Positions 35,087-43,858 of a stretch of 51,329 nt of DNA are shown here, piece after piece; positions within the stretch are counted from its first letter, which is position 1; each line of letters opens with the position of its first letter. The notes under the pieces are model-generated. The model saw only the letters and a program-made list of their open reading frames with translations. It did not search any database and was not told the origin of the DNA. A program made the position numbers and the translations under genes. The DNA comes from JBAZOY01 sp041648505. Lineage in GTDB: Bacteria > Desulfobacterota > Syntrophia > Syntrophales > CG2-30-49-12. The DNA is taken from positions 1 to 51,329 of the forward strand of contig JBAZOY010000011.1 in NCBI GenBank assembly GCA_041648505.1. Reading direction: 5' to 3'.

Positions 35087-38000
35087 ATGCAAGACGAACG
35101 AATAGGGGCGGTTATGGTTGTAGGAGGAGGGATTGCGGGAGTGCAGGCCTCGCTCGATCTAGCCGAATCCGGTTACTATGTTTACTTAGTTGAGGCATCG
35201 CCGGCAATTGGCGGTGTGATGACCCAGCTGGACAAGACCTTTCCTACAAATGATTGTGCCATGTGCATCGTATCTCCCAAACTGGTCGAGGCGGGTCGTC
35301 ACCTGAATATAGAAATCATTGCTTACTCTGATATACAGAAGGTGGAAGGGGAAGCCGGGAACTTTGAAGTTACGGTCAAGAAGAAAAACCGTTATGTTGA
35401 TGAAACAAAGTGTACCGGTTGCGGGGAATGTTCCCAGGCCTGTCCGGTCAATATAAAAAGCTCCTTCAATGAAGGGATCGGAGAGCGTAAAGCGATCTAT
35501 AAGCTTTATCCCCAGGCCTTTCCCAACGTTTATACCATAGATAAAGGTAAGCGGGCTCCCTGCGGCCTCACCTGTCCGGCCCGTATCAATGTCCAGGGTT
35601 ATGTTGCCCTGACGGGGGTGGGAAAGTACAAGGAGGCCCTTTCCCTGATCTATGAAAACCTTCCCCTGCCCGGTGTATTGGGAAGGATCTGTCCGCATCC
35701 CTGTGAAGGGGAGTGTAACCGTAAAGATCTCGATACAGCATTAGCAATCTGTGATTTGAAGAGATTTCTTTCAGATCAGGTGAAGACGGGTATCCCGGTT
35801 CAAGACAGGGAAATCAGGGAGGAACGCGTGGCCATTGTAGGTTCCGGACCGGCCGGTTTGACGGCAGCGGCGTTTCTTGCCCGGCAGGGTTATCCGGTAA
35901 CGATTTTTGAAGCTCTGCCCGTTATGGGTGGAATGCTCTACACTGGTATCCCGGCCTATCGCCTCCCACGTGAAATTATTAGCGAGGAGATAGGAAATAT
36001 TCAGTCTCTAGGTGTAGAGATAAAAACGAATAGTCCCATCGGCCCCAATTTTACATTCGACGATATTTTCAAAGAAGGGTATCAAGCCATCTTTCTTGGT
36101 ATAGGTGCTCATAAGGACCAGAAGCTGGGCATTCCGGGAGAAGGAGATTCCCATGTCATGCCCGGTGTGGTCTTCCTGCGGAAAGTAAATCTTGGTGAAA
36201 AAGTAGATACCGGGGAGCGCGTTGCGGTGATCGGGGGCGGTAATGTAGCCATTGATGCAGCCCGAACAGCCTTAAGGATAGGTGCCAAAGAGGTTACCAT
36301 CGTTTATCGTCGTTCTCGTGACGAAATGCCTGCCAATGCGGAAGAAATTGAAGAGGCCGAAGAAGAGGGAGTGAAATTTCTGTTCCTTTCCGCTCCGATG
36401 GAGGTTGTGCCGAAAGATAACAAATCGGTTTCCCTCAAGCTGGTGCGTATGGAGTTGAGTGAGCCGGATGCCTCGGGTCGGAAACGCCCCGTTCCCGTGT
36501 CGGGATCTGACTTTTTTATTGAAGCGAATACTATTATTTCTGCTATCGGCCAGAAACCGGACCTCTCCTTCCTGGAAGGAACGGAGCTGGAGACTACTAA
36601 ATGGGGGACAATTACGGTAGACCCTCTTACTCTTCAGACATCAAGAAAAGGAGTATTTGCGGGCGGAGATGCGGTGACCGGACCGGGCATTGCCATCAGT
36701 GCAGTTGCGGCCGGTAAAGAAGCAGCAACATCCATTAGTCGTTATCTCCGTGGCGAGGATCTTTCTGCGGGGAGAGAAAAGCCTGTTCTTGAAAAAGCAA
36801 GATTTTCAGATATTTATGACGGCCAACCGAAATCTCCAAGGGAAAAGATGGATATGATCCCTCTTGAACAGAGACGAACAACTTTTTCCGAGGTTAAAAA
36901 GGGTCTCACGGAGGAGCAGGCCAAAAGAGAGGGACTCCGCTGTCTTAATTGCGGGTTGTGTTCCGAATGCCTCCAGTGCGTGGAAGTCTGCAAGGCTGAA
37001 GCCGTTAATCATCAGCTGGAAGAGAAAGATATAAAATTCCGGGTAGGTTCCATAATCCTTAGCCCGGGATTTGATGAATATGATGCAAACAGATTGACCG
37101 CTTACGGTTATGGCCGTTTTCCCAATGTTGTTACCAGTATTCAATTTGAACGGATACTCAGTCCCTCCGGTCCCTTCCAGGGGCACGTATTTAGACCTTC
37201 TGATCATGAAACTCCGAAGAAAATTGCCTGGATTCAATGCTGCGGGTCCAGAAATATGACAGAGACAGGTGGCAATGAATATTGCGGTTCTGTCTGCTGT
37301 ATGTATGCCATCAAGGAGGCGGTTATTGCACGGGAGCATCAACCGGATGTGGAGCCGACGATCTTTTATATGGATATCCGGGCGTATGGAAAAGGTTTCG
37401 ATGCCTATTATGAAAGGGCAAAAAATGAACACGGAGTCCGGTTCATTCGTTCCATGGTCTCCCGGATAGCAGAGAGACCGAAGTCAAAAAATCTTATGAT
37501 AACCTATGTGGATTCTGATCATCAACTCCGGGAAGAGGAATTTGATCTGGTCGTTCTTTCCGTTGGTATTACACCTTCTGCCGGGGCAAGAGATGTTGCC
37601 GGGAAGCTTGGTGTAGAGTTGGATAAATATGGGTTCTGCAAGAGCGGTGTTTTTTCTCCCCTTGACACCAGTAGGCCCGGTATCTACGTGTGCGGCACTT
37701 TTCAGAGTCCCAAGGATATACCTGAGACCGTCGCCCAGGCCAGCGCTGCGGCAGCTAACGCCTCCAGCCTCCTTGCCCCTGTGCGGGGGACCATGACGAA
37801 GACAAAAGACTATCCTCCTCAGGCTGATATTTCAGGTGAGGAACCACGGGTCGGTGTCTTTGTCTGCCACTGCGGGACTAATATCGGGGGTGTGGTTGAT
37901 GTCCCCGGTGTGAAGGAATATGCGCTTGGTTTGGAAAATGTGGTCCACACAGATGAGAGTCTTTACACTTGTTCCCAGGATACCCAGGAAAAGATTAAAG

Positions 38001-39526
38001 ATGCGATCAGAGAGCACAAACTGAACCGTGTCATAGTTGCCTCCTGCTCTCCCAGAACACATGAACACCTTTTCCGTGAGACTATTCAGGAAGCGGGCTT
38101 GAACAAATACCTCTTTGAAATGGCGAATATCAGGGACCAATGTTCATGGGTTCATATGCGTGAGAAAGAAAAAGCTACCGGTAAAGCCAAAGACCTTGTC
38201 CGGATGGCTGTGGCTAATGCAAGGTTAATCAGGCCTCTCGATGAATTAGCATTATCGGTCGTTCCGAAGGGATTAGTTATCGGAGGTGGGGTAGCGGGGA
38301 TGACAGCCGCTCTTAAACTGGCCCAGCAGGGGTATGAAGTCTTCCTGGTTGAAAAAGAGGCTGCGTTAGGGGGGAGTGCGAGAAATATACACTATACGAT
38401 CGAAGGGGGTGATGTTCAGGCCTTCCTGGAGGATTTGATAGGTCAGGTGACAGCTCATCCTCTGATTGATGTCATCACCAATGCAATAGCCGTTGATTTT
38501 ACCGGTTCCAAAGGAAACTTCTCCACCGGAATCATGGTGGCCCCGGACATGTACTATCGTAAGATCGAACATGGGGTAACGATTCTGGCTACAGGCGCCG
38601 AAGAATCGAAACCTACTGAATATCTCTACGGGGAAGACCATCGCATTGTTACTCAACTGGAATTGGAAGATCAGATCGTATCCCATCCGGAGGGAACCGC
38701 CCGTTTGAATCAGGCGGTAATGATTCAATGTGTCGGATCGAGAGATGAACAGAGGCCTTACTGTAGCCGGGTTTGCTGTGCGGAAGCGGTGAAGAATGCC
38801 CTTAAGCTGAAAGCAATGAATCCTCACGTTAAAATTTCTATTCTGTATAGAGATATGCGGACCTATGGGCTCCTTGAATCTTACTATACGAAGGCCCGGG
38901 AGGAAGGGGTTATGTTTGTTAAGTATGACCCCGAGAACAAGCCCGAGGTCAGAAAGGAAGGTAAAGATCTTTGTGTCTCCTTTATTGATGATACCATTAA
39001 TGAAAGGATCACTTTAAAGCCCGATCTTCTGGTTTTGTCTGCTGCCACTATTCCGAGAGATAATAAGGAATTAGCATCCTTGATGAAGGTGTCCCGGACT
39101 GCAGAGGGATTCTTTTTAGAAGCCCATATGAAGCTAAGACCGGTAGATTTTGCTACTGATGGGATTTATATGGCCGGGACAGGACATGGGCCTAAATTGA
39201 TTAGCGAGAGCATTTCCCAGGCAATGGCTGCCGCTGCACGTGCCTGTACCATCTTATCCAAAGAAAAGATAACGGTAGGCGGAGTTGTAGCAGTGGTAGA
39301 TGGCGAACGGTGCGCGGCCTGCCTGACCTGTGTAAGGGTTTGTCCCTACGAGGTACCGGTGATTAATATCCATGGCGAGGCAGAGATTAATGTATCGAAG
39401 TGTCAGGGGTGTGGGAGCTGTGTCGCAGAGTGTCCGGCCATGGCCATTGAGCTGATGCATTATCGGGAAGCTCAGCTTGTGTCCAAGTGCCAGGCCCTTG
39501 CGATGGATTCTCAGGTTGTCAACTAA
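35087..39526 (+). CDS. hdrA: Giant composite HdrA: HdrA / GltD-like insert / HdrA
   Basis: 1,479 residues, two to three times a usual HdrA. It begins with an FAD Rossmann motif VVGGGIAGVQA and the HdrA cysteine set NDCAMCIVSPKL (about 57-68). A ferredoxin motif CTGCGECSQACP lies near 103. A GltD/NfnB-like module follows (about 155-580) with its own RAPCGLTCPARI and CPHPCEGEC clusters, GSGPAGLTAA and GGGNVAIDAA dinucleotide sites and a final GGDAVTGPG. Then comes HdrA-like sequence (CNCGLCSECLQCVEVC-type cluster, CCGSRNM, GSVCCMYA). The C-terminal third is a second HdrA (CHCGTN near 924, GGGVAGMTAAL near 1065, GSRDEQRPYC, and ferredoxins CAACLTCVRVCP and CQGCGSCVAECP near 1413-1450). HdrA holds the bifurcating flavin. 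The ATG at 35087 follows GAGAGG. Confidence 0.9.
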   Translation: MQDERIGAVMVVGGGIAGVQASLDLAESGYYVYLVEASPAIGGVMTQLDKTFPTNDCAMCIVSPKLVEAGRHLNIEIIAYSDIQKVEGEAGNFEVTVKKKNRYVDETKCTGCGECSQACPVNIKSSFNEGIGERKAIYKLYPQAFPNVYTIDKGKRAPCGLTCPARINVQGYVALTGVGKYKEALSLIYENLPLPGVLGRICPHPCEGECNRKDLDTALAICDLKRFLSDQVKTGIPVQDREIREERVAIVGSGPAGLTAAAFLARQGYPVTIFEALPVMGGMLYTGIPAYRLPREIISEEIGNIQSLGVEIKTNSPIGPNFTFDDIFKEGYQAIFLGIGAHKDQKLGIPGEGDSHVMPGVVFLRKVNLGEKVDTGERVAVIGGGNVAIDAARTALRIGAKEVTIVYRRSRDEMPANAEEIEEAEEEGVKFLFLSAPMEVVPKDNKSVSLKLVRMELSEPDASGRKRPVPVSGSDFFIEANTIISAIGQKPDLSFLEGTELETTKWGTITVDPLTLQTSRKGVFAGGDAVTGPGIAISAVAAGKEAATSISRYLRGEDLSAGREKPVLEKARFSDIYDGQPKSPREKMDMIPLEQRRTTFSEVKKGLTEEQAKREGLRCLNCGLCSECLQCVEVCKAEAVNHQLEEKDIKFRVGSIILSPGFDEYDANRLTAYGYGRFPNVVTSIQFERILSPSGPFQGHVFRPSDHETPKKIAWIQCCGSRNMTETGGNEYCGSVCCMYAIKEAVIAREHQPDVEPTIFYMDIRAYGKGFDAYYERAKNEHGVRFIRSMVSRIAERPKSKNLMITYVDSDHQLREEEFDLVVLSVGITPSAGARDVAGKLGVELDKYGFCKSGVFSPLDTSRPGIYVCGTFQSPKDIPETVAQASAAAANASSLLAPVRGTMTKTKDYPPQADISGEEPRVGVFVCHCGTNIGGVVDVPGVKEYALGLENVVHTDESLYTCSQDTQEKIKDAIREHKLNRVIVASCSPRTHEHLFRETIQEAGLNKYLFEMANIRDQCSWVHMREKEKATGKAKDLVRMAVANARLIRPLDELALSVVPKGLVIGGGVAGMTAALKLAQQGYEVFLVEKEAALGGSARNIHYTIEGGDVQAFLEDLIGQVTAHPLIDVITNAIAVDFTGSKGNFSTGIMVAPDMYYRKIEHGVTILATGAEESKPTEYLYGEDHRIVTQLELEDQIVSHPEGTARLNQAVMIQCVGSRDEQRPYCSRVCCAEAVKNALKLKAMNPHVKISILYRDMRTYGLLESYYTKAREEGVMFVKYDPENKPEVRKEGKDLCVSFIDDTINERITLKPDLLVLSAATIPRDNKELASLMKVSRTAEGFFLEAHMKLRPVDFATDGIYMAGTGHGPKLISESISQAMAAAARACTILSKEKITVGGVVAVVDGERCAACLTCVRVCPYEVPVINIHGEAEINVSKCQGCGSCVAECPAMAIELMHYREAQLVSKCQALAMDSQVVN

Positions 39527-39584
39527 AGACGGCAACAAATAGCTGAGATATAAAATTCAAAATAATGCTGATAGGATAAAGATT

Positions 39585-40016
39585 ATGACGGAAAATAAAG
39601 ATAACGGCTTTGAGCCGGAGATTATTGCTTTTTGTTGTGAGTATTGAGCTTATACAGCGGCGGACCTGGCAGGTTCGATGAGGCTCAGTTATCCCAGCAA
39701 CGTGAAAATTGTAAAGCTTCCCTGTACGGGAAGAGTTGATATCATGATGATTCTCAAGGCCTTTGAATCCGGCGTGGATGGTGTGTATGTTGCCGGATGC
39801 CTGGAAGGGGAATGTCATTTTCTCAAAGGGAATCTAAGGGCGAAGAAACGGGTTCAGTATGTTAAGGGATTACTGGATGAAACGGGGATTGATGGTTCAC
39901 GGTTGGAGATGTTTAATATAGCTGCCTCTGATGGGCCACGGTTTGCCGAAGTAGCCCGTGAGATGACGGAAAAGGTTCGATCGCTGGGTCCTTCTCCCGT
40001 GAGAAAGGATAAGTAA
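39585..40016 (+). CDS. mvhD: MvhD-like subunit with an in-frame UGA, probable selenoprotein
   Basis: 143 residues if the TGA at 39645-39647 is read as selenocysteine (residue 21). The reading frame before it starts at ATG 39585 after TAGGATAAAG and gives FEPEIIAFCCEYUAYTAADL, an exact match to the MvhD start pattern FCCNWCSYAGAD with Sec at the second cysteine site. The frame after the TGA carries the rest of the domain: VKLPCTGRVD, GCLEGECHF and a C-terminal helix. MvhD holds a 2Fe-2S cluster and hands electrons from a hydrogenase or dehydrogenase to HdrA. A short hairpin that could be a SECIS lies after the TGA. An internal ATG (39678) would produce a useless fragment lacking the cluster. 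Confidence 0.88.
39645..39683 (+). promoter_or_regulatory. UGA codon and candidate bacterial SECIS element
   Basis: After the TGA (39645-39647), CCT at 39665-39667 can pair with AGG at 39681-39683 and CA at 39670-39671 with TG at 39679-39680, with a GG bulge. The apical loop GGTTCGA starts with GGT, 25 bases after the TGA. Bacterial SECIS elements need a short stem within about 15-40 bases and a GGU-type loop for SelB. The fit is good in position and loop but the stem is short. Confidence 0.5.
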
Positions 40017-40023
40017 AATTGAT

Positions 40024-40063
40024 AGGTAACATGTAAGACGTAAGATTCAATATCCTGTTACCT
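40024..40063 (+). repeat. Inverted repeat between mvhD and metV
   Basis: AGGTAACA at 40024-40031 and TGTTACCT at 40056-40063 form an 8-bp stem with a 24-base loop just before the metV ribosome-binding site (GGAGGT at 40070-40075). There is no T-run, so it is more likely an mRNA stability or translation structure than a terminator. Confidence 0.4.
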
Positions 40064-40079
40064 GAAATTGGAGGTTAGA

Positions 40080-40748
40080 ATGATAGTCGCGAATCGGAAG
40101 CCATTGGAGGAGATTCTTGAGATGGTCAAACCATATAAAAAGATTCTCCTTCTTGGATGCAATGAGTGTGTAACAGTTTGTGCAGCAGGAGGAGAGCGGG
40201 AGGTAGGAGTATTGGCCTCAGAGTTAAAACTTTCCCGTATGAAAGATGGAAACGAGATTGAGATAAAGGAACATACGCTGGAACGTCAATGCGATTATGA
40301 ATACCTTGATCAGCTTCGACCCTTTGCGGATGATTATGAGGTGATCCTCTCTATGGCCTGTGGGGCCGGGATCCAATATGTAGCGGAAAATTACCGGTCT
40401 AAGTTGGTTTTACCGGCGGTCAATACCAGCTTCCTGGGAGTGACCCTGGAGCAGGGGGTATGGTCTGAGCGGTGTCAGGGGTGTGGAAGTTGTATACTGG
40501 ATAAAACGGGAGGTATATGTCCGATTGCCCGTTGTGCGAAGAGTTTACTTAATGGTCCCTGTGGTGGCTCTTCAGGAGGCAAGTGTGAGGTGGACAAGGA
40601 CGTTGACTGCGCCTGGCAGTTGATTATAGACCGCTTGAATGAGCTTGGGCAGATGGATCGCTATGAAGAGATTATTCCGGTTAAGGATTGGACGACGGCA
40701 AGAGACGGGGGACCGAGGAAGAGAGTAAGGGAGGATTTGAAGCTATGA
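40080..40748 (+). CDS. metV: MetV, zinc/iron-sulfur partner of methylenetetrahydrofolate reductase
   Basis: 222 residues. The N-terminal half starts with MIVANRKPLEEILEM and has GCNECVTVCAAGG near residue 27. The C-terminal half holds the MetV cysteine set: CQGCGSCILD near 134, GGICPIARCAKSLLNGPCGG near 150, and CEVDKDVDCAW near 176. In acetogens MetV binds MetF and is required for activity, carrying 4Fe-4S clusters that link the reductase to Hdr subunits. TTGGAGGT precedes the ATG at 40080. Its stop overlaps the metF start (ATGA), so the two are translationally coupled, and they follow mvhD directly. Confidence 0.92.
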   Translation: MIVANRKPLEEILEMVKPYKKILLLGCNECVTVCAAGGEREVGVLASELKLSRMKDGNEIEIKEHTLERQCDYEYLDQLRPFADDYEVILSMACGAGIQYVAENYRSKLVLPAVNTSFLGVTLEQGVWSERCQGCGSCILDKTGGICPIARCAKSLLNGPCGGSSGGKCEVDKDVDCAWQLIIDRLNELGQMDRYEEIIPVKDWTTARDGGPRKRVREDLKL

Positions 40749-41665
40749 CAAAAACCGGATCAAACATTGAACGGATCTTGGAGTCAGGAGGATTTGTAGT
40801 TACTTCGGAGTGCGGGCCGCCGAGAGGCGCTGATGCGGATGTGGTTCGGAAAAAGGGAAACCTGCTCAAAGGTGCGGTGGATGCGGTTAATGTGACGGAT
40901 AATCAGACTTCGGTAGTGAGAATGTCTTCTCTTTCTGCCTGTATAATCTTGAAGGAGATGGGGTTTGATCCGATCCTCCAGATGGTCTGCCGGGACCGGA
41001 ATCGGATTGCCCTTCAGAGTGATCTTTTAGGGGCAGCAGCGCTGGGAATAAACAATCTTCTCTGTCTTTCCGGTGATCATCAGAAGTTCGGCGATCATCC
41101 GACGGCAAAGAATGTATTTGATATAGATTCGATCCAGTTAATTCAGACCGTTAAAACAATGAGAGATGAGGGAAAGTTTCTTGGCGGAGATGAGATTAAG
41201 GGAGTACCAAATATTTTTATCGGGGCAGCGGCAAATCCCTTTGCAGATCCCTTTGAAATTCGGGCAATCCGGTTGGGGAAAAAGGTAAAGGCGGGGTGCC
41301 AGTTTATCCAGACGCAGTGTATATATAACTTGGAACGTTTTGAACGCTGGATGGAGATGGTGAGAGACCGTGGTCTGCATGAAAAGTGTGCAATCCTGGC
41401 GGGGGTAACGCCGTTTAAATCGGTGGGAATGGCAAAATACATGAAAAAATCAGTGCCGGGCATGGATGTGCCGGATGAGATGATCGAGCGAATGAAGGGG
41501 GTACCGAAGGAGAAGCAAGCGGAAGAGGGAATAAAGATATGTGTTGAGTCGATTCAGAGGTTAAAAGAAGTCCCCGGTGTTCGTGGGATACATATCATGG
41601 CCATTGAGTGGGAGGAGAAGGTACCGGAAATCGCCAAAGCAGCAGGTCTTCTACCCAGACCTTAG
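40745..41665 (+). CDS. metF: Methylenetetrahydrofolate reductase MetF
   Basis: 306 residues forming a TIM barrel. The catalytic Glu lies in VTSECGPPRGAD near residue 22, the flavin-contacting region in CLSGDHQKFGDHP near residue 105, and the folate-binding Gln in QFIQTQCIYNLE near 180. These correspond to Glu28, Asp120 and Gln183 of the E. coli enzyme as far as I can align them. It reduces methylene-H4F to methyl-H4F in the methyl branch of the acetyl-CoA pathway, or runs in reverse in an oxidising syntroph. A longer start at 40688 was rejected because it overlaps metV by 60 bases. Electrons should come through MetV and the Hdr-MvhD-NuoF module. Confidence 0.93.
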   Translation: MTKTGSNIERILESGGFVVTSECGPPRGADADVVRKKGNLLKGAVDAVNVTDNQTSVVRMSSLSACIILKEMGFDPILQMVCRDRNRIALQSDLLGAAALGINNLLCLSGDHQKFGDHPTAKNVFDIDSIQLIQTVKTMRDEGKFLGGDEIKGVPNIFIGAAANPFADPFEIRAIRLGKKVKAGCQFIQTQCIYNLERFERWMEMVRDRGLHEKCAILAGVTPFKSVGMAKYMKKSVPGMDVPDEMIERMKGVPKEKQAEEGIKICVESIQRLKEVPGVRGIHIMAIEWEEKVPEIAKAAGLLPRP

Positions 41666-41734
41666 CTGCTTGTAAATTTTACTAACTAACAGTTACCAAT
41701 CATATTTCAGAGAGCCTCACGCAAAATTCTACCC

Positions 41735-41753
41735 CCCCCTATGTGGTAGGGGG
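41735..41753 (+). repeat. Hairpin after metF
   Basis: CCCCCTA at 41735-41741 pairs with TAGGGGG at 41747-41753 around a five-base loop. It is a stable G+C stem 70 bases after the metF stop with no T-run. It may protect the 3' end of the metVF message or cause rho-independent pausing. The rest of the 238-base gap up to the kinase gene is without a gene. Confidence 0.45.
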
Positions 41754-41903
41754 CCTGATATATTGCCATTTCAAAGTATTTTAGAAATCTTATCGTTTAT
41801 CCGTAGGCAAATTTAAAAGGTACGCCTTACCGTGAGAGTTAAATCTGCCGAGAGGTAAACAACCACGAAACAACGTTTCGATAATCAATCAGGGGGGCGG
41901 AAT

Positions 41904-43778
41904 ATGGTCAATTCGGAGAAAAGTATGGAGGGGTCTGATCGAAATAACGAGGCGACTAAACGCTTCGAGAAAATCGCCGAGATGGGTGACGATGGGATTG
42001 TTGTCTTAGATAATGAGTACCGGATTGAGTTTGCCAATACCATTGTTGCCGAGATGACGGAATATTCAAAAGAGAAATTAACAGGGATGGATTTTCGTCA
42101 GCTCTTGAGTGAGAGGGATATTGTTTATCTTGACCAGATGTATTCAGGATTAGGGGTAGACGAGAATAAAAGGCTCTGTACCGAGGTTGAGATTATAACA
42201 AAAAGAGGCTTGAAAAAAAATGCAGATGTCTGCATTACCATTGAGAAATTGGAGAAGGGGGGAGTAAGAACCTATACCTATATAAGAGATATCACGGAGA
42301 GAAAGAAGTATGAAAGTAACTTAAAGGAATCGGAGGAGAAATATCGTAACCTCTTCGAAAGTGTTCGGCACGGCCTCTACATCAGCACCAGACGGGGGCG
42401 GTTTCTTGATTGCAATCAAGCTTTGCTGGATATGTTAGGGTATGAGGATAAAAGAGAATTTTTGGAGATTGATATTGCCAAAGATCTTTATGTGAGGGCA
42501 GAAGATCGAGAGGTTTTCCAAAAACTGATCGAAAAGCAGGATTTCGTTAAAGACCTTGAAAAGGAGTTTAAGAAGAAAAATGCTGAGAAGATCACTGTTT
42601 TGGTTACTTCTCATGCAAAGAGAGATGAAAAGGGATCTGTAGTAGGGTATGAGGGACTCATAATTGATGTCTCTGAAAGAAAAAGAATGGAAAAGGAGTT
42701 GAAAGAGGCCAACGAATTCCTGATAAATCTGATTGAGAATTCAGTGGATGCAATCTTTGCGGCCGACATGAAGGGCAATATCATAATATTTAATAGAAGC
42801 GCGGAAGACATGCTTGATTATAAGACAGAAGAAGTCATAGGAAAGATGAATATCCGCGATGTCTATCCCGCTGGAGTTGCTACTGAAGTGATGAAAAAAC
42901 TGAGATCTCCTGATTTCGGAGGAGTGGGGAAATTGCTTTCATCACCCTTTACCCAGATGAGAAAAGGTGGAGAATTGATCGAAGGAGTCCTTTCTGCATC
43001 TATTATATATGATGCAGAGGGGAGAGAAGTCGCCAGTGTGGGAATTTTTAAAGACATAAGAGATAGATTGAGGATGGAAAGGGAACTCCACAGGACGCAA
43101 CAGGCTCTCCTGCAATCAGAAAAATTGGCAGCTATGGGCAGGCTGACCTCACAGGTCGCCCATGAGTTGAACAACCCTATCTACGGCATTATGAATACAC
43201 TGGAACTCCTAAAAACAGAGATTCCCCCGGAGAGTAAGCGGAGAAAGATTCTGGAATTATCCCTTTCCGAAACGCAAAGACTTTCGGAGATGCTTCGGAA
43301 CATGCTCAGCTTCTCAAAACCGGAGGAGGAGAAGAGGATGTCCGTAAAAATTAATGACATTATCGAGGGGATTCTCATGATGATGGAGAAGCAGATGAGA
43401 GAAATGAATGTCAAGGTGGAGACATCTTTAGATAGTGAAATCCCCGAGGTGATGGCTTCTACAAATCAGATGAGACAGGTATTTATTAACATTATTAAAA
43501 ATGCCATGGAAGGGATGCCTAAGGGGGGTATCCTCACTGTCAGTACATTAAGAGCGAAGGATAGCGTCTTAATAAAGATCGGGGACACAGGAATGGGAAT
43601 TCCGGAAGAGATAAAGGACAAGATCTTTGAGGCCTTTTTTACAACAAAACAAAAGGTGAAAGGGGTGGGCTTGGGTCTTTCGGTTTGTTATGGGATTATC
43701 AAGGACCATGGTGGTGAGATTAAGGTGGATAGTGACGTAGGGAAGGGAACCACCTTTATTATTACCCTGCCCGTTTGA
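41904..43778 (+). CDS. PAS-domain sensor histidine kinase
   Basis: 624 residues with no transmembrane segment, so cytoplasmic. Three PAS domains (about 20-130, 145-265, 275-390) precede a HisKA domain with the phospho-acceptor in QVAHELNNPIYG near residue 423 and an HATPase_c domain (about 505-620) with N box INIIKNAMEG, G1 GDTGMGIPEE and G2 GVGLGLSVCYG. PAS domains could sense redox or a flavin/haem ligand. It starts after GGGGGG about six bases upstream. It is followed directly by a response regulator and a second metF-like gene, which points to control of one-carbon or redox metabolism. Confidence 0.9.
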   Translation: MVNSEKSMEGSDRNNEATKRFEKIAEMGDDGIVVLDNEYRIEFANTIVAEMTEYSKEKLTGMDFRQLLSERDIVYLDQMYSGLGVDENKRLCTEVEIITKRGLKKNADVCITIEKLEKGGVRTYTYIRDITERKKYESNLKESEEKYRNLFESVRHGLYISTRRGRFLDCNQALLDMLGYEDKREFLEIDIAKDLYVRAEDREVFQKLIEKQDFVKDLEKEFKKKNAEKITVLVTSHAKRDEKGSVVGYEGLIIDVSERKRMEKELKEANEFLINLIENSVDAIFAADMKGNIIIFNRSAEDMLDYKTEEVIGKMNIRDVYPAGVATEVMKKLRSPDFGGVGKLLSSPFTQMRKGGELIEGVLSASIIYDAEGREVASVGIFKDIRDRLRMERELHRTQQALLQSEKLAAMGRLTSQVAHELNNPIYGIMNTLELLKTEIPPESKRRKILELSLSETQRLSEMLRNMLSFSKPEEEKRMSVKINDIIEGILMMMEKQMREMNVKVETSLDSEIPEVMASTNQMRQVFINIIKNAMEGMPKGGILTVSTLRAKDSVLIKIGDTGMGIPEEIKDKIFEAFFTTKQKVKGVGLGLSVCYGIIKDHGGEIKVDSDVGKGTTFIITLPV

Positions 43779-43788
43779 ATGTTTTTCC

Positions 43789-43817
43789 TTGACAAACTGT
43801 AATTTGTATATTATCCA
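43789..43817 (+). promoter_or_regulatory. Possible promoter or operator before the response-regulator gene
   Basis: TTGACA at 43789-43794 is a perfect -35 hexamer. With 17-base spacing the -10 is TATCCA (43812-43817), a weak match. ACAAA/TTTGT pieces at 43792-43807 flank the centre like an operator half-site pair. The response regulator has an excisionase-type HTH, so autoregulation is conceivable. Confidence 0.35.
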
Positions 43818-43858
43818 AAAGCTGTATATTTAATAATTTTTCTAAAAAGGATAAAATT

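Noticed and set aside
35186..39538. Several long open frames opposite hdrA
   Set aside because: They are mirror frames of a strongly conserved coding sequence and have no start signals of their own.
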